Part shown: piece after piece, positions 8,248 through 16,671 of the stretch | Layout: every line of letters starts with the position of its first letter | Position numbering within the stretch: the stretch's first letter is position 1 | Assembly (NCBI GenBank): GCA_005884575.1 | Contig: VAWW01000061.1 | Location: 1-36,901, forward strand | Direction: 5' to 3' | DNA: 36,901 nucleotides | Source: Actinomycetota bacterium | GTDB lineage: Bacteria > Actinomycetota > Thermoleophilia > Gaiellales > Gaiellaceae | The notes under the pieces: model-generated | The model's input: only the letters and a program-made list of their open reading frames with translations | Database searches by the model: none | Told to the model about the DNA's origin: nothing | Translations under genes and position numbers: made by a program

Positions 8248-9660
8248 TCAGCTGGGTGCGTGTCCCGGCGGGGGCGTGTGCTCCGTCCCGGCGAACCCAA
8301 CTCGAGCGAACCGCTCCGCGAAGCCTGCAAGGAGCGCGAGCAGCACGACGGCAAAAGCCGGGAGCGGCACGAATCCGCGCGACGCGAAGAAGAGCGCCAG
8401 ACCGAACAGAGCGCCGATCACCGGTCGGAACATCCCGAGCGTGACGAGTGCACGCCGGCCGAGCTCGGGAACGAGGTCCGATTCGTGGCCGGTACGGAGG
8501 CGGACGCTGATAGCGGCGCCTAGCGCCCCGGCCGCGACCGCTCCGATCGCGGTAGCCACGCCGCCTTTGCCCGTCGCGGCTGCCACAGATGCGCCCGCCG
8601 CGGCGACCGCGCAGACGATCACTCCGAAGATCCCGACCCCGAGGAGAAACGCCCGTCGCGCCGCGCGCATGGCCGCGCTCCTCGCGAAGACCTCGATCTC
8701 GTCCAGCTCGCGGCTCGTCGTCGCCACGAACCTCCGCACCGCGGCATCGTCCAGGCCGCCGCCGTCAGCGAAGTCGAGGATGCGCGCGGCGACCTGCAGG
8801 AGTGCCGACAGCGCGGTGTCGCGTTCGGGCGCGTCGGTCGTGAGCTCGGTTCGGATCGCGAGCGTGTCGCATCGATGAAAGAGCGTGGCCGCCTGCACGC
8901 TCTCGGCCCGGATCCATTCCGCGGATCTGTGGTACCTCACCTCACTGCCGCCCTCGAGGAGCGCTCGCCAACCGGTCCGGCGCAGGCGGGTGAGAGCTAC
9001 GGCCGCGGTCGACGTCTGCGACCAGAAGGCAGCGACGAGGTTGCCCTCCTGCGCCTCGAACGCCAAGAGCAACTCACGGTACCGCCGCTCGGCGGCGTCC
9101 CACGCGGCAGCCGGCGCCGCCCGCCACGCCGCGTGCGCCGCGGCCAGGCTCGAGAAGGCTATCGCGGGGCCATCGGCGGTGACGGGCACCGGTCGCGACG
9201 CGGCCGCCGAGATACGTGCGGACGCGCCTGCGAGTAAGCGCCGCGCCCAGCGCATCTCCAGTCGCGCCAGGAGTCGCTCGACTTCGCCCAGCGCGCCGTT
9301 CACCGTACTCAGCTGTCCGTGCGAGACGAACGTGTCGGCCCTGCCCGGCGGCGCGCGCATGTGGCCGAGCTGGAGCGCGAGCGCTTGCCAGTCGGGTCCG
9401 CCGAGACCGGTGGCCAGGCGGTCGCGGTATGTCAGCCAGAGCGCCCGCACCTCGTCGAGCGCCGCGGCCGCCCGTTCCGGCCCAACACGCTCATCCGCGA
9501 GCTCCTGGAGCACGGCGCGGGCATCACCGAGATCCGCGGCGAGCAGGCGGGCGCCGCCGCGCGCTGCCGCCGCGACCTTGCCGCGCTCCTGGAAGTACGT
9601 GAATCCAGCAGCCAGGACGCTGCCGAGGACGACGCCGGCAAGCCCGATCCAGATGGCCAC
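8248..9660 (-). CDS. Uncharacterised membrane protein A (paralogue of the 12300-13292 gene)
   Basis: A 470-residue protein of no family I can name. It has an N-terminal membrane anchor (residues 2-22) followed by a charged helix, and a helical Ala/Arg-rich middle. Residues 190-285 form a soluble segment containing FEAQEGNLVAAFW and FHRCDTLAIRTE (HRCD at 262-265). The C-terminal membrane part has about four helices (near 337-361, 366-386, 404-426, 433-450) with FRPVIGALFGLALFFA and LLAGFAERFA. The last 280 residues match the protein at 12300-13292 motif by motif; the first 180 are extra. It is antisense between hyuA and hyuB, with only six bases to the hyuA stop. The GTG start has no well-spaced ribosome site, so translation may be leaderless. 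Confidence 0.8.
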   Translation of the reverse strand: MAIWIGLAGVVLGSVLAAGFTYFQERGKVAAAARGGARLLAADLGDARAVLQELADERVGPERAAAALDEVRALWLTYRDRLATGLGGPDWQALALQLGHMRAPPGRADTFVSHGQLSTVNGALGEVERLLARLEMRWARRLLAGASARISAAASRPVPVTADGPAIAFSSLAAAHAAWRAAPAAAWDAAERRYRELLLAFEAQEGNLVAAFWSQTSTAAVALTRLRRTGWRALLEGGSEVRYHRSAEWIRAESVQAATLFHRCDTLAIRTELTTDAPERDTALSALLQVAARILDFADGGGLDDAAVRRFVATTSRELDEIEVFARSAAMRAARRAFLLGVGIFGVIVCAVAAAGASVAAATGKGGVATAIGAVAAGALGAAISVRLRTGHESDLVPELGRRALVTLGMFRPVIGALFGLALFFASRGFVPLPAFAVVLLALLAGFAERFARVGFAGTEHTPPPGHAPS

Positions 9661-9720
9661 GCTCCGTCAAGGTTGACACTCGCGCTCGCCGGGTTCAATC
9701 CGGTGCGCGAGGATGCGGCG

Positions 9721-11196
9721 ATGAACGTCGAGCTGCAGGTGATCGGCTCTGCGCTCCGCTCGATCGCCGAGGAGATGGGCGTCGTCCTGATCCGCTCGGC
9801 CTTCTCGGCCAACATCAAGGAGCGGCGCGACTGCTCGACGGCGCTCTTCGACGAGCGCGGCCGGATGATCGCGCAGGCCGAGCACATCCCCGTGCATCTC
9901 GGCGCGATGCCGGACGCGGTTGCGGCGGCCATGTCCCTGGGTCTGACCCTGGGACAGGTCTGCGTGTTGAACGATCCGTACACCGGAGGCACGCACCTTC
10001 CGGACATCACGCTCGTCTCGCGCACCGACCTCGGGTACGCCGTCTCGCGAGCGCACCACGCGGACGTCGGCGGGATGGAGCCGTCGAGCCTGCCGGCGAA
10101 CTCGTCCGAGCTCTACCAGGAGGGACTGATCATCCCGCCCGTCCGCCTGACAGACGAGGTGCTGACGGTGATGCTCGCGAACATGCGCAACCCTGACGAG
10201 CGGCGCGGCGACCTGCGCGCACAGATCGCTGCGCACCACCTCGCCGAGCGGCGGCTCCGGGAGCTCTGCGAGCGCCGCGGTCGCGAGCGCGTCGCCGCAG
10301 CGATGGACGAGCTCTACGCGTACTCGGAGCGGATCGTCCGCGCCGCGATCGCGCGGCTACCCGACGGACGTTGGGAGGCGCGCGACGTCGTCGAGGCGCT
10401 CGACGGCGAGCCCGAGCTCCGCGTCGCCGTCGAGATCGCGGGCGAGGAGATCCGCATCGACTTCGCCGGCACCTCGCCGCAGTATCCGGGCAATCTCAAC
10501 TGCCCGCTCTCGGTGACGAAGTCCGCGTGCTACTTCGTCGTGCGCTGCCTGACCGAGCCCGACCTGCCGGCGTCAGGCGGGGCCTTCGCACCGGTGGCCG
10601 TTACCGCCCCGCGCGGCTGCCTCGTCAACGCGCAACCGCCGGCCGCTGTCGTCGCCGGCAACACCGAGACGTCGTCGCGCATCACCGACGTCGTCTTCCG
10701 CGCGTTCGGCGAAGGGATGCCGGTCCCCGCGCAAGGCCAGGGGACGATGAACAACGTCGCGCTCGGCAACGAACGCTTCACGTACTACGAGACGGTCGGC
10801 GGCGGGCAGGGTGCGTGCCCCGAGGCGGACGGGCCATCTGCCGTCCACGTGGCGATGTCCAACACGCTCTCGACGCCCGTCGAGGCGCTCGAGCTCTCGT
10901 ATCCGCTGCGCGTCGAGCGCTGGGAGCTGCGGCTCGGCTCCGGCGGCGCGGGGAAGCATCGCGGCGGCGACGGCGTCGTCCGCGAGCTGCTCGTGCTCGA
11001 GCCGTGCCGCGTCTCGATCCTCAGCGAGCGCCGCGCACATCCGCCGCGAGGCGCGGCGGCCGGCGCCGACGGCGACCGCGGCCGGAACCTCCTGAACGGC
11101 GAGGAGCTGCCTGCGAAGGTGACGCGGTCGCTCGAAGCCGGCGACGTGATCCGGCTCGAAACGCCGGGCGGCGGAGGCTTCGGCCAACTGGCGTAA
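9721..11196 (+). CDS. hyuB: Hydantoinase B/oxoprolinase family protein, HyuB-type subunit
   Basis: A 491-residue subunit of the HyuB family, starting MNVELQVIGSALRSIAEEMGVVLIRSAFSANIKERRDCSTALFDERGRM, the standard opening. It continues with QAEHIPVHLGAMP, DPYTGGTHLPDITLV, AHHADVGG and FAGTSPQYPGNLNCP, and ends with a glycine-rich VRELLVLEPCRVSILSERRAHPPRGAAAGADG and TPGGGGFG, all family features. It pairs with HyuA for ATP-dependent ring opening or carboxylation. The ATG has GAGG eight bases upstream. TTGACA at 9673-9678 is a possible -35 box, which fits hyuB having its own promoter now that the antisense gene separates it from hyuA. Confidence 0.92.
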   Translation: MNVELQVIGSALRSIAEEMGVVLIRSAFSANIKERRDCSTALFDERGRMIAQAEHIPVHLGAMPDAVAAAMSLGLTLGQVCVLNDPYTGGTHLPDITLVSRTDLGYAVSRAHHADVGGMEPSSLPANSSELYQEGLIIPPVRLTDEVLTVMLANMRNPDERRGDLRAQIAAHHLAERRLRELCERRGRERVAAAMDELYAYSERIVRAAIARLPDGRWEARDVVEALDGEPELRVAVEIAGEEIRIDFAGTSPQYPGNLNCPLSVTKSACYFVVRCLTEPDLPASGGAFAPVAVTAPRGCLVNAQPPAAVVAGNTETSSRITDVVFRAFGEGMPVPAQGQGTMNNVALGNERFTYYETVGGGQGACPEADGPSAVHVAMSNTLSTPVEALELSYPLRVERWELRLGSGGAGKHRGGDGVVRELLVLEPCRVSILSERRAHPPRGAAAGADGDRGRNLLNGEELPAKVTRSLEAGDVIRLETPGGGGFGQLA

Positions 11197-11211
11197 CGTT
11201 CGAGCGCCGCC

Positions 11212-12186
11212 GTGCAACTACCGGACGTGAGGACGCCTTTCGCGGACCAGGTGATCGCGGCGCGGCCGCGCGTGATCGCGGTCGCAGCGCGGCTGGTCGG
11301 CGACGAGGCCGAGGACATCGTGCAGGAAGCGGTGCTGCGTGCGTTCCTCTCGCTTTCCCAGCTCCGCGATCCCCTGCGGTTCGAAAGCTGGCTGTGCGGG
11401 ATCGCGATCAACGTCGCGAAGATGCGGCTTCGCCGCGCTGCGCTCGACCGGCGGGTGCTCGGCGCAGCGATCGGCGACCCCTCGCCGCCGCCTGAGCCGC
11501 CGGAGCTCCTCGAGCGCATTCGCGAAGCCGTCGAGGTGCTGCCGCCTGCACAGCGTGACGCGGTGCTCCTGCACTACGTCGACGATCTCTCGTGCGAGGA
11601 AGTGGCTGCCGTGCTCGGAACGACGGCCGGCGCCGTCCGCGTTCGCCTGCATCGCGCGCGGGAGCAGCTCCGCCGCGAGCTCGCGCCCCATCTCGCCACC
11701 ACCCCCATCCCGGAGGAGGAACCGATGATCGAGACGACCCTCAGCGACGTGCTCGTCCGTGTCGCCGACGACGAGGCGACGGTCGTGTCGGGCAGCCGCG
11801 TCGTCGTTCTGCGCGAACGCGACGGCGACCGACACCTGCCGATCTGGATCGCCGCACCGGAAGGCGACTCGCTCGCATCCCGGTTGCAGGGCATGGAGCT
11901 CCGCCGATCTGACGGCGGAGCTCGTCCGCGCGCTCGGCGGCGACATCCGGCGCGTCGCGATCACGCGGCTCGAGGACTCCGTCTTCTACGCCTCGATCGA
12001 GGTCGGCGACTCGGAGGTCGACGCACGTCCGAGCGACGCGCTCAACCTCGCCGTGCGAACGGGCGCGCCAATCGTCGTCGCCGAGTCCGTGTTCGCCGCG
12101 GCGGGCGTCTCCGAGGACGATCTGGCCCGCGAGATCGACGCCAAGGAAGAAGTGCCGCCCGGACGCTGGGCCTCGCTGACCGGTGA
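11212..12186 (+). CDS. ECF-type sigma factor reading into a bifunctional-nuclease domain
   Basis: Residues 1-165 are a sigma-70 family (ECF-like) factor: region 2 is RVIAVAARLVGDEAEDIVQEAVLRAFLSLSQLRDPLRFESWLCGIAINVAKMRLRR, and region 4 is LPPAQRDAVLLHYVDDLSCEEVAAVLGTTAGAVRVRLHRAREQLRREL. The frame continues without a stop through TTPIPEEEP into MIETTLSDVLVRVADDEATVV, the start of a bifunctional-nuclease (DUF151/PF02577) domain. After LASRLQGMEL the domain jumps to the +1 frame and the open frame runs on as Arg-rich nonsense to 12186. The fusion may be real, or the ATG at 11725 with its own GGAGGAGGA may start a separate gene. Position 15 bases after hyuB suggests co-transcription. No anti-sigma gene is adjacent. 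Confidence 0.75.
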   Translation: MQLPDVRTPFADQVIAARPRVIAVAARLVGDEAEDIVQEAVLRAFLSLSQLRDPLRFESWLCGIAINVAKMRLRRAALDRRVLGAAIGDPSPPPEPPELLERIREAVEVLPPAQRDAVLLHYVDDLSCEEVAAVLGTTAGAVRVRLHRAREQLRRELAPHLATTPIPEEEPMIETTLSDVLVRVADDEATVVSGSRVVVLRERDGDRHLPIWIAAPEGDSLASRLQGMELRRSDGGARPRARRRHPARRDHAARGLRLLRLDRGRRLGGRRTSERRAQPRRANGRANRRRRVRVRRGGRLRGRSGPRDRRQGRSAARTLGLADR

Positions 12187-12229
12187 CCTGCTCCGCGCGC
12201 TCCACGGGGCGCGCGCGCCGTTTCGTTGA
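11725..12229 (+). pseudogene. Bifunctional nuclease (BFN/DUF151) domain, interrupted by a +1 shift
   Basis: From ATG 11725 (ribosome site GGAGGAGGA about 5 bases upstream) the protein reads MIETTLSDVLVRVADDEATVV...HLPIWIAAPEGDSLASRLQGMEL, the first half of a BFN domain. The second half, DLTAELVRALGGDIRRVAITRLEDSVFYASIEVG...DARPSDALNLAVRTGAPIVVAESVFAAAGV, continues one base further on (frame changes between about 11898 and 11906) and ends at 12229. Both halves have the normal motifs, including the conserved DARPSDAxxLAxRTGAPI. Either a one-base insertion broke the gene recently, the assembly has an error here, or a programmed shift joins them. No classical slippery heptamer is apparent. Confidence 0.75.
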
Positions 12230-12299
12230 CCATTCGGGCCTGAAGGCGTACCTTCGAGGGACCGTCGACGTCCGGATGCGGCCCGGACGAGGAGGTCGC

Positions 12300-13292
12300 A
12301 TGTCAGACGCCGCATTGCCGGCCGTCGGTGAGCCGCCGATCGCAGCCCTGGGCACTCCGCCGCCCGTGACGTTTCCCGAGCTCGTCTACGCGCACCAGCG
12401 CTGGCGCCGGTCGCTGCGCGGGCCGAACGGCGATGCCGCCGAGACGGCGTTCCACGACGCGGTCGCGCGCTTCGAGGAGCAGCACGGGCGGATCGTCCAC
12501 GCGTACTGGTGCTCGCGGATCGAGAGTGCCGTCGCGCTGATTCGGACCGCCACGCCGCGCCTGAAGTTCCACCGCGCGTCCGACTGGGCGACGAAGGGCG
12601 AGCCGTCCGCCGCCGCGCAGCTGCACCGGTGCGACGAGCTCGCGATCCGTGCCGAGCACGTGCTGACCGGCCTGCGTCGCCGCGTGTGCATGCAGCTCGC
12701 GATGACGGCCGCCGCGCATGTGCTGAGCCTCGTCGACGACCGGGCGGCGCATCCGGACGAGGCGCACACGAAGAGCGCGGTCGAGCAGGAGAAAGCCCGG
12801 CTCGACGAGGTGGAGGCGTACTACCGCGAAGCCGCGAACGGGCAGGCGCAGATGGTCTACTTCGCGGGGATGGCCGCGGCTGCGGCGCTCCTGACCGGGG
12901 TCGGCACCCTGCTCTGGATCGCGGTCGGCCAACGGAACGTGCTCGGCCCGCTGATCGCGGGTGCAATCGGCGCGGTCGTGAGCGTCCTCCAGCGCATCAA
13001 CTCCGGCACCTTCGACGTGGAGTACGACGTAGGGCGCGGGTACGTCTTCTTCCTCGGCGCGCTGCGGCCGGCGATCGGCGCCGTCTTCGGTCTCGCCATC
13101 TCGTTCGCGGTGACCGGCGGCCTGCTGAACCTGCCCACCGTCGGCAAGGGGAGCGAAGCCAAATTCGCCGCCCTGCTCGTGGTGACGTTCTTCTCGGGAT
13201 TCAGCGAGCGCTGGGCGCAGGACACGATCGCCGCGAGCGTCAACGGGGCGAAGCCGAAGACTCCACGCTCGTCGCCGAACCCGTCCGCCTGA
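12300..13292 (+). CDS. Uncharacterised membrane protein B (paralogue of the 8248-9660 gene)
   Basis: A 330-residue protein of unknown function. A soluble N-terminal half carries FEEQHGRIVHAYWCSRIESAVALIRTATP, KFHRASDW and QLHRCDELAIRAEH (HRCD at 109-112). A helical stretch (160-182) leads to about four membrane helices (near 187-209, 213-230, 250-273, 289-303) with GAIGAVVSVLQRINSG, LRPAIGAVFGLAISFA and FFSGFSERWAQ. The same motifs occur in the same order in the protein at 8248-9660. There is no signal peptide. The ATG has GGAGG five bases upstream. It follows the sigma factor-nuclease gene by 70 bases on the same strand, and its last 53 bases overlap the end of selB. Confidence 0.82.
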   Translation: MSDAALPAVGEPPIAALGTPPPVTFPELVYAHQRWRRSLRGPNGDAAETAFHDAVARFEEQHGRIVHAYWCSRIESAVALIRTATPRLKFHRASDWATKGEPSAAAQLHRCDELAIRAEHVLTGLRRRVCMQLAMTAAAHVLSLVDDRAAHPDEAHTKSAVEQEKARLDEVEAYYREAANGQAQMVYFAGMAAAAALLTGVGTLLWIAVGQRNVLGPLIAGAIGAVVSVLQRINSGTFDVEYDVGRGYVFFLGALRPAIGAVFGLAISFAVTGGLLNLPTVGKGSEAKFAALLVVTFFSGFSERWAQDTIAASVNGAKPKTPRSSPNPSA

Positions 13293-14946
13293 GCACGCGT
13301 GCGTCGCCGACGCGGCGCGTCAGCCCGTCGGCGTCGAAGCGCTCGAGCAGGAGCTGCGCCGTCTTGCGGCCACCGCCGATCAGGTCGCGGAACCGCCCGA
13401 GCGTGATGCGTCCCGCCGCCTTGCACTCCTCGACGAGCAGCCCGCGGGCGTCGTCGTACGCGGGGCGCGAGACCGCGAGGCCGTCGCCGACGCGCACGAG
13501 GCGTCCCTGCTCCTCCAGATAGCGGGCGAGGGTCGCGTCGTCGACGCGCACGGGCTCGAGGCCGAGCCGGGCTTCGAGCGCCGCAGCCTCGGCCTCGCGC
13601 TCGCCGAGACGGGCGCTCGTGCCGGGAAGGTAGAGCTTTGCGCCTCGGCGCTCCAGTCCGAGCCGAGGCTCGACGGCTGCGGCCCACGGCTCGGCCGGCC
13701 CGGGGACGCCTGGATCGAGTGGGTCCGCAGCCGCGATGCGCGCCTCGAGCCCCGCCCGCAGCTCGTCGAGCCAGGCGCGGGAGAACGCCCACCCGGCCGC
13801 CTGCTCCACACCCGTCAGCGCGCCGTCGTCGAGCACGTGGCGGAGATCCTCGACACGGACCGGCGCGTGGATCGTGGCCGCGACGTCGCCGCGTTCGAGC
13901 AGCGCGATCCGCTCCGCGTCCGCGTGCCGCGGCGGCGCGGGATCCACGACGCGGCCGCCGCCGACCGTCGTTCCCGCGCGCAGCACGACGCGGTCGCCGC
14001 GCGCCGCGACGACCGGCGCGGCAAGCCGCAGCTGCGCGTAGCCGTCGCCTGCACGGGCAACGCGCGCCGGAATGTCCGCCGTGCCGTGGTGGACGTGCAC
14101 CCGCGCCGGGATCTCCCCCAGCGCCTCGAGCGCGACGTCGAGCCGGTAGCTGACGGGAAACGCGTGCGGCGCCACGAGCGCGTCGCCGCGGCGGAGGTCG
14201 TGGCGCTCGACGCCCGGCAGGCTCACGGCAACGCGCTGGCCGGGCTCCGCGCGCTCGACCGGCCGGTCGTGCACCTGGACGCTCCGCACGCGGACGTCGC
14301 GGCCGAGCGGCTCGACGCGCAGCTCGTCCCCCTCGCCGATCGACCCCGACCAGAGCGTGCCGGTGACGACCGTGCCGATCCCCCGCAGCGTGAACGCGCG
14401 ATCGACATAGAGCCGCGCCGGCCGCGAATCGGGATCGTGTTGCGCAACACTTGCGGCGGTACTTGCGAGCATTTCGCGCAGCTCGTCGAGACCGGCGCCG
14501 GTGCGCGCGCTCACCGGCACCGCCGGCGCACCGGGCACGAGCTCCGCTGCCTCGGCGAGGGCGAGCTCCAGCGTCTCCTCGTCCACGGTGTCCGACTTCG
14601 TGACTGCGACGACGCCGCGCTCGATGCCGAGCAGCCGCAGGATCGCGAGGTGCTCGTGCGTCTGCGGCCGCGCGCCCTCGGCGGCGTCGATGACGAGCAG
14701 GAAGAGGTCGATCCCCGTCGCGCCGGCGACCATCGTGCGGACGAAGCGCTCGTGGCCGGGGACGTCGATCACCGACAGCCGCCGGCCGTCCGGAAGCTCG
14801 AGCGGCGCGTAGCCGAGGTCGATCGAGATCCCGCGCGCCTGCTCCTGCGGCAGCCGGTCCGTGTTCTTGCCGGTCAGCGCCTCGACGAGCGTCGTCTTGC
14901 CGTGGTCGATGTGGCCGGCCGTGCCGAGGCAGAGAGTGTTGCCCAT
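13240..14946 (-). CDS. selB: Selenocysteine-specific elongation factor SelB
   Basis: A 568-residue translation GTPase that brings Sec-tRNA to UGA codons marked by a SECIS element. The G domain shows [13 protein letters not shown] (P-loop, residues 8-20), [10 protein letters not shown] (switch I region), [19 protein letters not shown] and PVSARTG. The HIDHGK P-loop and short LGYA switch are SelB hallmarks that separate it from EF-Tu. Domains II and III follow ([30 protein letters not shown]). The C-terminal winged helices, which bind the SECIS RNA, end with [41 protein letters not shown]. The length is near normal. It overlaps the convergent membrane-protein gene by 53 bases. No clear ribosome site precedes the ATG. 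Confidence 0.96.
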   Translation of the reverse strand: MGNTLCLGTAGHIDHGKTTLVEALTGKNTDRLPQEQARGISIDLGYAPLELPDGRRLSVIDVPGHERFVRTMVAGATGIDLFLLVIDAAEGARPQTHEHLAILRLLGIERGVVAVTKSDTVDEETLELALAEAAELVPGAPAVPVSARTGAGLDELREMLASTAASVAQHDPDSRPARLYVDRAFTLRGIGTVVTGTLWSGSIGEGDELRVEPLGRDVRVRSVQVHDRPVERAEPGQRVAVSLPGVERHDLRRGDALVAPHAFPVSYRLDVALEALGEIPARVHVHHGTADIPARVARAGDGYAQLRLAAPVVAARGDRVVLRAGTTVGGGRVVDPAPPRHADAERIALLERGDVAATIHAPVRVEDLRHVLDDGALTGVEQAAGWAFSRAWLDELRAGLEARIAAADPLDPGVPGPAEPWAAAVEPRLGLERRGAKLYLPGTSARLGEREAEAAALEARLGLEPVRVDDATLARYLEEQGRLVRVGDGLAVSRPAYDDARGLLVEECKAAGRITLGRFRDLIGGGRKTAQLLLERFDADGLTRRVGDARVLRRTGSATSVESSASPR

Positions 14947-14973
14947 CGCCCGAGTTTCGCGGAACGCGCAGGT

Positions 14974-16281
14974 TCAGGGTCGGGCGAGGTGCTCCCATAA
15001 GTTGTCGAGCAGCCTCGTTATCGGCTGCGAGGTGGCGGCTCCGGCAAGGCTGAACGCGCCGGCAGCGAACACCTTCGCTCCAAAGAGCGTCTCGTAGTAG
15101 GTCATCTGGGCCGTTATTCCGGGGCCGTAGATGTCGGGAATCTCCGCGAGGACCTTCGTTCCAGCGGGCGAGCTGGCCGCGGTCGCGTCGATTTCGATTC
15201 CGAAGGGTCCGCCGGGATAGCCGTAGCCGGTAAACGCGGAGCCGTCGACGAGCCCCGTACCGTCGAACAGCCACGCCGCATCGGCGGTGTCGCGGATGAC
15301 GAATGCGCCCTTCCGCTGACCCTCGTCGTTCGCGCGGTACTGGACGCCGATGAGCGCCGCCTCGGGCCGCCCGAGGTCTCGCCACTTCGCGACCCGCCGG
15401 AGTCGACCTCCTTCTCGGTTAACGCGCCAGAAGAAGTTGTTCGCCGTGAGGAACGCCAGATTTCCGCCGCGATTCCGGTATTGAACGACGACGTCGTATT
15501 CGTGCGAGGTCACGTACTCGTGGTGCCCTGGAAACACGATGAGGTCGTAGGCACGTGCGAGCACGCCACCGTTGATGACCGCCTCGACGTCTGCGTCTCC
15601 GAGGTAATCGACCGGGTGGTTCGCCTCGGAGATCCACGGCGGCGAAGGCAGGTCGTTCGCAGCGGTGCTGTCCCAGGCGAGCCAGTGCAGGAACGGGAGG
15701 TCGTAGCGCCGGAAGTGCGGGGGCTCGCCGCGCTGCAGGAACGGACGGTCGAGCTGCACCGTGCACGCCGCGTACCAGGTATCACCGATTCCGTCTCCCG
15801 TCTCGTCCCAGAAGTCGTACGCGGCCCAGGTGTTCGTCGGCATCACGACCGCGATACGGTGCTCGCCGAGGCGCCGCGGGCGGACGATGAGCGGCGCGTA
15901 TCCGATGCGCCCGTCGTGGGCGGTGAGCCGGGCGTAGTAGACGCCGCTCGGCCACAGCCCGACTCGGACGCGAATTCGCCCGGGCGCGTCGCGGTGCGAG
16001 CGCCAGTTCAGGGTGACCGGGTGCGACACAGGGAACCCGTTCAGCAGGTCGTCACGGTAGCTGGGCGTCCGCTCCGGCCCGGATTGAAAGATCTCGAGTG
16101 TGAGCCAGCGCGTGTCGGTCGCGACGAGCAGGGACGCGACAGTCCCCGGTGGCTGGCTTTCTCGCGTGAAGCTTGCGTCGATTCCGAGTACGCGCACGAC
16201 GGGCGTCCCGGACGTACGTCTGCCGTGGACCTGCTGAACGTCGTAGACGCGGCGATTCCCTCCGGCATCGCGGAGGAGCAC
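14974..16281 (-). CDS. N,N-dimethylformamidase large-subunit-like secreted protein (main open frame)
   Basis: A 435-residue open frame matching the C-terminal domain of the dimethylformamidase beta-subunit family: [73 protein letters not shown], and a closing [33 protein letters not shown]. The GPGHHEY/NNFFWRV region resembles a glutamine-amidotransferase-like fold. The frame continues upstream of its first start codon as [25 protein letters not shown], so the protein is really longer and the N-terminus is cut by frameshifts (separate entry). Related proteins are usually exported and of unknown substrate. It lies between selB and selA on the same strand but has no obvious tie to selenium use. 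Confidence 0.78.
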   Translation of the reverse strand: MLLRDAGGNRRVYDVQQVHGRRTSGTPVVRVLGIDASFTRESQPPGTVASLLVATDTRWLTLEIFQSGPERTPSYRDDLLNGFPVSHPVTLNWRSHRDAPGRIRVRVGLWPSGVYYARLTAHDGRIGYAPLIVRPRRLGEHRIAVVMPTNTWAAYDFWDETGDGIGDTWYAACTVQLDRPFLQRGEPPHFRRYDLPFLHWLAWDSTAANDLPSPPWISEANHPVDYLGDADVEAVINGGVLARAYDLIVFPGHHEYVTSHEYDVVVQYRNRGGNLAFLTANNFFWRVNREGGRLRRVAKWRDLGRPEAALIGVQYRANDEGQRKGAFVIRDTADAAWLFDGTGLVDGSAFTGYGYPGGPFGIEIDATAASSPAGTKVLAEIPDIYGPGITAQMTYYETLFGAKVFAAGAFSLAGAATSQPITRLLDNLWEHLARP

Positions 16282-16671
16282 GCGGACGAGGTACGTACCC
16301 GGCGCCGCGGTATCGCTCGGCGCCCAGCGGAACGCGTTCGGGCCGGCGAGAAGCCGCCTGGTCTGATTCCAGCGTCGCCGTCGCCGACTCGTTCAACGTG
16401 AAGCCGATCGTCGCGCCGTCGCGCAACCCGTCCCCGGTCGGACTGATCGTCGTCAACAGCCGCCCGTCTCCGGCGAACGGCTCACCGCCGTTCGAGGCGC
16501 TGAACGAATCGGCGGCGAGCGATGCCCGGTTCCACCCTGGCCCGCGGCGGTCGCTACGGCGACGGTCGCGACGAAGGCACAGCAGGCGGCGGGTACGGCC
16601 CGGGGGAACGTCCGCCGGATCGTATCGGATTTGTGACAATAATCACAGCCTCCTGATAGGGTCGGCCCCAT
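16282..16671 (-). pseudogene. Frameshifted 5' part of the dimethylformamidase-like gene (signal peptide and Ig-like domain)
   Basis: Three reading frames must be joined to recover the start of the protein. A signal-peptide-like stretch (RRTFPRAVPAACCAFVATVAVATAAGQG) is in one frame. WNRASLAADSFSASNGGEPFAG and GDGLRDGATIGFTLNESATATLE (start of a FlgD/Ig-like repeat) are in the next. NQTRRLLAGPNAFRW, in the frame of the main open frame, completes that repeat. The changes fall near 16540 (in a GGGTGGAACCGGG context) and near 16378. Two shifts within 170 bases suggest either real decay or local assembly errors. Confidence 0.6.
16632..16647. promoter_or_regulatory. CRP/FNR-type palindrome TGTGA-N6-TCACA
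   Basis: A perfect TGTGA (16632-16636), CAATAA spacer, TCACA (16643-16647) palindrome, which is the consensus of CRP/GlxR-type cAMP-receptor regulators. It lies 23 bases upstream of the ATG of the secreted protein at 16670 and at the very 5' end of the divergent frameshifted gene, the position expected for control of one or both. Confidence 0.65.

Noticed and set aside
9673..9700. TTGACA with a matching -10 as a firm hyuB promoter
   Set aside because: The -35 is perfect but the best -10 (TCAATC) is poor, so it is only mentioned in the gene entry.
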